In this document: positions 58,428 through 64,000 of the stretch, piece by piece
Layout: every line of letters starts with the position of its first letter
Numbering within the stretch: position 1 is the first letter of the stretch
NCBI GenBank assembly: GCA_007570785.1
Contig: ML664664.1
Span: 593,350 to 657,349, forward strand
Direction of reading: 5' to 3'
DNA: 64,000 nt
DNA from: Antilocapra americana
Lineage: Eukaryota > Chordata > Mammalia > Artiodactyla > Antilocapridae
Notes under the pieces: generated by a model
Databases searched by the model: none
Told to the model about the DNA's origin: nothing
The model's input: the letters and a program-made list of their open reading frames with translations, nothing else
Made by a program: the position numbers and the translations under genes

Positions 58428-58929
58428 TCTTGGATCAGTAGTGATGACCTCTCTTCCTTTTCTTATATTGCCAATGTGTGGCGGCTGCTTCTTCTTTTTT
58501 TAAAAATCAGCTTCTCCAGGTAAACAAATCTTGGCTCTCTTTCTCTAGATGTGCTTGTCTCTTCAGATTTGGGGGTAGCAAGATGGCCTGTGACCTTAGT
58601 TCTTTGATGGGTCCAAGAAAAGGCATTCCAGTCTGTCCAGCTTCTTCTGATTATAAGTAAGGGGATGATGACTTTCAAGCTCTTTCTGTGTTTGTGCTAA
58701 AACTAGAAATGCAAACATTTCTATGTATAGATTAGGCTATTTGTATCCACAAAGTCAGATATAAAAAATATAATTTATTCTAGTTTATTCACAAAATTAA
58801 AATTCAAAGTTAAAATATTTTTAGGAAGAACATTTTATATCCAAAGAGAACATACATGGCAGAGCTGAGATAAAACTAAGCTTGCACTAAATTTATTCTA
58901 GTATAATTGCATCTGGGTGAATTTGGTTC
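58428..58929. other. Unrecognised sequence
   Basis: No gene or repeat recognised. Short overlapping frames on both strands at 58463-58678 have no known domain. Confidence 0.4.
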
Positions 58930-59110
58930 CCAGCAAACATTTATATACCCCAGATTGTGTGTGAAATGATGCTGGGCTCCATCAATACAGGAAGCACAAG
59001 GATAAAACTATCAGACTCAGGGAGCTGACATTCAGTCGGAGAGAGACCAGTGAATAAAGAATGTGACATGTTATAAAAAAAATATAAGCATGGTGTTATG
59101 GGAAGAATGA
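58930..59110. mobile_element. Ancient mammalian interspersed repeat, family uncertain
   Basis: 'Gatgctgggctccatcaata', 'actcagggagctgacattca' and 'gagagaccagtgaataaaga' recall a widespread old mammalian repeat in which an animal-wide 'cacctactatgtgccaggca' block is followed by 'ggagctcacattctag'. It is heavily diverged. Confidence 0.35.
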
Positions 59111-61776
59111 GGTAATCCTCAACATGAAAGTACAATTTCAGAATTCGTTTTCATATAGTCATTTAGATTCCTGTCTTCAGCACTCCAAAATGCACTGAGT
59201 AATGGGGCTTGTCCCCTAGAGACCATGAGACTTTGCAGGGTGCCAGGGACATGTGTTAAAAGGAGTTCTGAACACAAATTGCATTAGCATCAGTGTTAAT
59301 CCCCATTTCCCTAATCGGCTTATGGAAAGACATCTCCAATATTGACATTTCTCTACTTTATCTTCTTTTCTAAAAACCGTATGATCTGGTTTTGACAGGA
59401 ATACACATATTTAATTCTCAAGAAAACTATATCTATTTGAGGTTTCAGAGTGTTAAATGATTTTTTAAAAAGCAGTATTTTTGCATTCTTGAAGAACAAA
59501 ATGTGATACACAGTCTCAGAAAACAGAGAGACTTCTACAAAGAATAAGAGCATCACCTGACTGCCATCTGGACAAGCATTGCCTAGCAACCGTCTGTGAT
59601 TTGCATTGATTAAGTCAGCAGGTTCCAGGGTCCCAAGGAAGAAGACCTCTGTATTATTCTTTAAATTATTTTTTAATTTGCGGTCCAAAGTTTATCCTCA
59701 ATTATTTTCTTTTGCTTTTATACTGTCCTCCAGATCTAAGCATGGAATGGTATGTGTGTCTTTGCATTTTGACAACACATACAGTCCACTTGTTTATAAA
59801 AAATGCTACAACGCTGAGATAGCTCCCAGGTCACTTAATAAAACTGTCATTTTTCCCTATTATTATTTTTATTTTCCTTTTCTCACATCCTCACCTCACA
59901 GACAACATGTGCCTCATTTACAAACCACACCAGGAATACTGATTTTTCTTGATAACTTAACAGTAGTGCCTCTCAATTTTTATATTCTCTACAAGGCTAA
60001 GGAAGACTAGAGCTTAAAAGACCATACTGAAGTACTTTCATAATTTAAACTGGAGTCACAGCATCTTAGTTTTCATCTTTCAGGGACCACTCTTTGTTTT
60101 TTTTTTTTTTTGCTAGATAAAAGACACGGACCAGAGATATGCACCCAAATGGAAATAACGAACAGAGTTTCTTCTCGGAGACTAGCTGTGGTGTTCTGGA
60201 CTCCATGTTCTTGCCAAGGCCTAGTGAGCAGTGCCCCCTCCCTGCCCTCCTTTCTTATGGCCCTCTCATGAAAGCTGTGGAGAATTTGAGAGGACCAAAA
60301 CTTTTTATAGTTCTCAGCGCACTGTATTCCCCTCTGTACATTCACAATCTGAAGTAGCCTTTAAAATGTCTATGTATCTCTGGCTTTTCCCTTTCTCAAT
60401 ACTCCAACATGAAACCTGAATGGCTCCCAAGGTGAGCCCTTGGCTTTGCCTTGCAAGCCCTGGCCAGCCAGCCAGTGTAGTTACAACAGGGCCTGACGCT
60501 GGCCTCTGTGAGAGGCTATGTTCAAGGCTGTCAGCTCCGAGTTCAGTCTCTCCATTCGTTAGCACACTGGACACAGTTAAAGATGAGAAAGCAAATCTTA
60601 ACCTGTCAAGTTTCAAAGAGACTGATCTCTCTCTTCCTTTATTAAAGGGACTGGCTTAGTGACCCTGAAAATAAAAACCCTGTAGTTCTAGTGCTGTATG
60701 CCTAGTCACATCACCATGTATAAAATGCACTAACCGTATAATATATTCTTCCACTAAGGAATGAGGGCCAGTTCCCAGGCAGGGTGGCAGAAACCCTTCA
60801 TTTTTCCTGGTGGAGTTCAGAATGGACCAAACTCTGCAGTGAACTCACTCCTTTTCCATGGTTGCCAATATCCGCATCTACATATGCTCTCTCGATCTTC
60901 CAGGACATACGTGAAGTTGATTTGAAGGAAGCTTAGGAATCAACATTAGCTTAAAGCCTTAGGATGTGTGGTCACTCACTACCTGAGTAATTTCGTTATT
61001 AAACAGTTTTTGGAAGAGAGAATACATGAAAAAAAAACAGAAGCTGAATCTACCAAATGTTCACTGGGTTGTTCTAATATTTTCCTGTGAGAATAAACTA
61101 ATGAGTTCATGGATCATTGGCATATAAACTGCTGAAAAATCCCTTTAGTCTTCTGGAGGCCACAAAAATGAGAGGACCACAATGATCCACTTACTTCTTT
61201 CATTTAGCATCCACTGATCATTTGAAACATGATACCCAATGCCCTAGTTATCAGAAATACAAATACTATAAACATCTTCTTTTATATATAAAAAATGATA
61301 TGCATGCATATGTATATGCTTAAGAAATGCATAGTCAATCAAAAACTGGCATATATTTGTCATATCAAGTTGTAGATGTCAGTTTTCTATGCAAATTAAT
61401 TCCCCAGGATGGTTTAATTTCAAGTGCTTTTATTCATAAAATTATGTGGCTGGCTCTTCCCCACCCCATTCCACATTCTTAAGCTTATGTTATTTAAATC
61501 TGAAGAAGAAAAATGAGTAAAGACACCACATTCAGTAAGAAACACACATCAGGGAAACTTAAGGGCTTGATATATTACCACAGGTGAGCTATAAAATGGA
61601 GCGTTTAAGCAATTCCACACCTATCAAGCTCTGAAACATCCAACAAAAGGAGGCTATGATGTTTTCTTGGCTTAATTATTCAAAGGATTTCTTTCACTTT
61701 CCACCTGATTTTGCATCAACAGACCCAACCAAAAATCCAAGAGAAATCTATTTGTTTCAAAGTATGTTGGAACTTG
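59111..61776. other. Unrecognised sequence, 2.7 kb
   Basis: This is the longest stretch without a repeat I can recognise. A T-run lies at 60097-60111. Overlapping small frames on both strands at 60139-60660 coincide with higher G+C and contain a donor-like 'aaggtgagc' at 60430-60438, but no paired acceptor or known domain. I call no gene. Confidence 0.45.
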
Positions 61777-62358
61777 TGTTAGTGAGGTAGGAGATGGACG
61801 AGCCCTAGGCTAAGCAGCTGGAGTTTGTCTCCTGTGGATAGATATTCCAAGATAAAGATAATGGCAGGACCAAGGAGGAGCTGAGTCCAGTTTGGATAAA
61901 AGACAAAGAGACCATGTATTTCTTATCCTTGAGGTCAAAGAGACCTCCTCGACTACATATGTACAGAAAGGCTCGGGGATCAAAAAGGGAGGGACATCAC
62001 TCTGTAATAGGTGGTGTCAACCTTCCTATAGGCCTCTGCACTGGACTCCATCTTGGCATGTTGGAGAGGGACCTTGGACAGCTCAGGTATGGAAAAAGAA
62101 GTGAGATCATTGGCCAAAGGTAAAGAAAGACCTGGAAGAACTGCCCTAAATAAATGATTTGAATTCCTGCTCTGGTGCTCCTCCTCATAGGGAGGACACC
62201 TACACATTTTCTCTCCCTGTATGTATCTCTGTGTCGTGCTATCTTAAAATTAACAAACTGATTCTCTGTGTGCTCTCCCACTTTTGGTGTTGTGTCTCTA
62301 ATAATAAACTTTGTACTTGCTCTGACAGTTTTTGCTTCCTTGAGAAATTCATTTTACA
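61777..62358 (+). mobile_element. Probable solo LTR (endogenous retrovirus)
   Basis: Features fitting an LTR are a TG start near 61777, promoter-like GC/AT alternation, two polyadenylation-like signals (aaataaatg near 62147 and aataataaac near 62299), a T-rich U5-like part (cattttctctccctgtatgt) and a CA end near 62357. Just after it, 'tgggagcaagagccaggg' weakly resembles a proline tRNA primer-binding site. No gag, pol or env sequence follows. The boundaries are estimates. Confidence 0.45.
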
Positions 62359-62399
62359 ATGGGAGCAAGAGCCAGGGCCACTTGGCTTCTAGCCTCTAG

Positions 62400-62471
62400 C
62401 CCCTGGTGGACTGGTGGCTAGGATTCCTGGTTTTCACCCAGGCTACTCAGGTTCATTTCCTGGGCAGAGAA
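62400..62471 (+). tRNA. tRNA-Glu(UUC)-like pseudogene or SINE head
   Basis: A 72-base stretch matches nuclear tRNA-Glu almost perfectly across the D-stem, anticodon arm (ggattcctggttttcaccca, anticodon TTC) and variable region. It diverges in the T-arm (ggttcatttcc in place of box B ggttcgantcc), and the acceptor stem no longer pairs well. I read it as a pseudogene or a tRNA-derived SINE head, not a working tRNA. It sits 40 bases after the LTR-like stretch. Confidence 0.55.
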
Positions 62472-63112
62472 CTAAGATCTCACTTCAAGCCACCACTCAC
62501 TGCCATCTCCTTGTGATAGCTAGGACTGTTGATCAGGGCCATACTGTTTAAGGCAGGTTGGCAAAGAGATGTAAAGGGTGGAACAGTCAGTGAGAAGGAT
62601 GCTGCTTGAACTGAGACATAACTGAGAGCTTCAGAAAAGAGGGATGAGCCTCAGACAACATTAAAGAGAACTGATCAGTCTATCAATGAGATACGAGGCA
62701 TAAAAGATCATGTTTTTAAAAAGGGCACCATACTGATGTTTCCGGTCAAGATGTATTATTAAGGACTAGATTTACCCTTTCACACAAAACGCATTTTAGA
62801 AAAAAAATGGCCAAAATATATGAAGAGCTAGTTCTCAATGGATCATTCAATTAAAGACAGTGATTGCTGAGATTTGGAAAACAAATTGGTCAACCTAATT
62901 ATCAAAGATTTATGGTGTAAATATGATTAAAAAGTGGCAACACATATCAAATGTTGGGAGGTGGGGCAGGTCATGTGCCAGAAAAGTAAGGAAGCATTCA
63001 GAGACATCAAGACTGTAAAAACAGATGAAGGGTAATTTTTTAGTTTGGGGTTTTATGTTACTTTGATTTTTTTTGCTTGTTTCAGTTTTGTTCTTTTCTA
63101 GACATATGCTCT
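62472..63112. other. Unrecognised sequence
   Basis: No gene or repeat recognised. A 'gtttgtttcag'-like T-rich patch lies at 63060-63100 just before the SINE. Confidence 0.4.
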
Positions 63113-63312
63113 GGGCTTCCCAGGTGACACAGTGGTAAAGAATCTGCCTGCCAATGCACGAGACATAAGAGACATTAGTTCAATCCCTGGAGTAGGAAAT
63201 GGCAACCCTCTACGGTATTTTTGCTTGAAAATCCATGTGCAGAGGAGCCTGGTAGGCTACAGTCCATGGAGTTGCAAAGAGTCAGACATGAGTGAACACA
63301 AAACAAAACACA
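63113..63312 (+). mobile_element. Bov-tA-type SINE
   Basis: The head 'gggcttcccaggtgacacag', box-B-like 'ttagttcaatccctggagta', 'ctacggtatttttgcttgaa' and 'gcaaagagtcagacatgagt' are in order, with an AAAACAAAACAC tail. An internal deletion removes part of the 'gggaagatcccctgg' region. Confidence 0.9.
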
Positions 63313-63516
63313 AGACACATGCGCCAAGTTTAAAGGTGAAATGGCGAGGCCCCAATCACCACAATTTGTGGCCAAAGTTCAGTAAATCAGAACCACGATA
63401 AATGCATTAAAAATCATATTTACTGCCAGCAGCTGTACTTTATTTTTTTATATTATTGTTTTTGCCATACATTGTCATGATATCACCATGGGTTTACATA
63501 TGCTTCCCCTCCGGAT

Positions 63517-63545
63517 CCCCCCCCCCCCTCCCCCCCCCCCCCCCC
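63517..63545. repeat. Expanded poly(C) tract in an L1 3' UTR (poly(G) on the element's strand)
   Basis: The run is C12-T-C16. The matching place in the other young L1 (34787-34813) is an interrupted CCCTCC-type tract. On the minus strand both are G-rich and of the type known to form G-quadruplexes in L1 3' UTRs. Confidence 0.9.
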
Positions 63546-63739
63546 GGGAAATCTCGCTGCACCAGTCCCGAGCATTAATCCTGGGCTGGCGATTGATTAG
63601 ACACATGACAATTAACATGCTTCAATGCCCTTCTCCCATATCATCCCACCCTTACCCTCATCCACAAAGTCCACGAGTCTATTCTATACATCTGCGTTCC
63701 TTTTGTTGTCTCCCATGTTGGGTTCTCGTTACTGTCTTT

Positions 63740-63982
63740 CTAAATTCCATATATATGTGTTAATATACTGTATTGTTGTTTTTGCTTCTGGCTTACTTCA
63801 CTCTGGATAATGGGCTCCAGTTTCGTCCATCTGAGTAGAATTGCTTCAAATGAATTTTTTTTTAATGCTGAGTAATATTCCATTGTGTATATGTACCACA
63901 GTTTTCTTATCCATTCATCAGTTGATGGGCATCTAGGTTGTTTCCATGTCTTAGCTATTGTAAACAATGCAGCGATGAACAT
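63740..63982 (-). pseudogene. L1 ORF2 protein C-terminus, normal-frame copy
   Basis: This holds the last 80 residues of L1 ORF2p from an internal Met at 63982 to the stop at 63740; the frame probably continues beyond the window. It passes through SALKK and then runs on for a tail resembling the C-terminus of other mammalian ORF2 proteins (TKLEPIIQSEVSQKQK). The homopolymer at 63855-63863 is T9, one base shorter than in the copy at 35113-36249, so the frame is the expected one. Whether the rest of the element is intact lies outside the window. Confidence 0.8.
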
Positions 63983-64000
63983 TGGGGTACACGTGGCTCT

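Larger units (their letters stand above)
63438..64000 (-). mobile_element. Young L1 3' end, cut by the window edge
   Basis: The complement of the same L1 subfamily as at 34695-36260 is seen: poly(A) complement, 'gccatacattgtcatgatat', a C-rich tract at 63517-63545, 'tctcgctgcaccagtcccga', then ORF2 sequence to the edge. By eye it is nearly identical to the first copy over the shared stretch. Confidence 0.92.

Noticed and set aside
60139..60659. Overlapping short frames with a GTGAG donor-like motif
   Set aside because: No matching acceptor, no recognised domain, and frames on both strands are equally open. Composition is enough to explain them.
1..64000. A novel operon-like or defence system
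   Set aside because: The window is ruminant nuclear DNA. No clustered host genes are present, and every recognisable coding remnant belongs to L1 or BovB.

Overview
This window is vertebrate nuclear DNA from a ruminant. It carries many BovB (RTE-type) LINEs, tRNA/BovA composite SINEs (Bov-tA, Bov-A2 types), CHR-type tRNA SINEs and ruminant-type L1 3' ends. These occur alongside pan-mammalian fossils (MIR, L2, MER5A, Tigger-like DNA transposons, LTRs). The combination of BovB with Bov-tA SINEs points to Bovidae, Cervidae or relatives; I cannot name the species. Family names are given from memory of consensus sequences, not from a search.

I find no convincing host protein-coding gene, rRNA, functional tRNA, CpG island or CRISPR array. 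The sequence is AT-rich and reads like intergenic or long-intron DNA. Nearly every long open frame is either a decayed LINE reverse transcriptase or its antisense shadow. The best-preserved coding remnants are a 378-codon L1 ORF2 C-terminal piece (35113-36249, minus), a 292-codon BovB reverse-transcriptase piece (36733-37611, minus) and an L1 ORF2 C-terminus near the right edge (63740-63982, minus).

Layout. 1-9 kb: mostly unrecognised sequence with one SINE and several L1 3' fragments. 9-16 kb: L1 and MIR fossils, three SINEs and an isolated L1 5' UTR (13.9-15.1 kb). 16-21 kb: a dimeric SINE, a BovB inserted in an old L1, and a BovB with clear target-site duplications. 21-32.5 kb: single-copy stretches, MIRs, a CHR SINE and three BovB copies, one inside an L1 3' UTR. 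34.7-39.3 kb: a young L1, a BovB and an opposite-facing L1 abutting one another. 39-45 kb: MER5 elements, an LTR-like stretch and an L1 carrying a SINE that itself carries a SINE. 45-52 kb: L2, MIR, CHR SINE, L1, a DNA transposon with both ends, an internally collapsed L1 and a probable solo LTR. 52.3-55.8 kb: a SINE and two BovB copies, the second being the longest here at about 2.06 kb. 56-63 kb: mostly unrecognised sequence, a Tigger-like fossil, and a probable LTR followed by a tRNA-Glu-like sequence. 63.1-64 kb: a SINE and a second young L1 running off the edge.

Nothing here works together as a pathway or operon. The window's interest is as a record of nested retrotransposition. I looked for a novel system and did not find one; the strongest observations concern insertion order, L1 frame slippage, possible recombination substrates and a G-rich L1 3' UTR tract.
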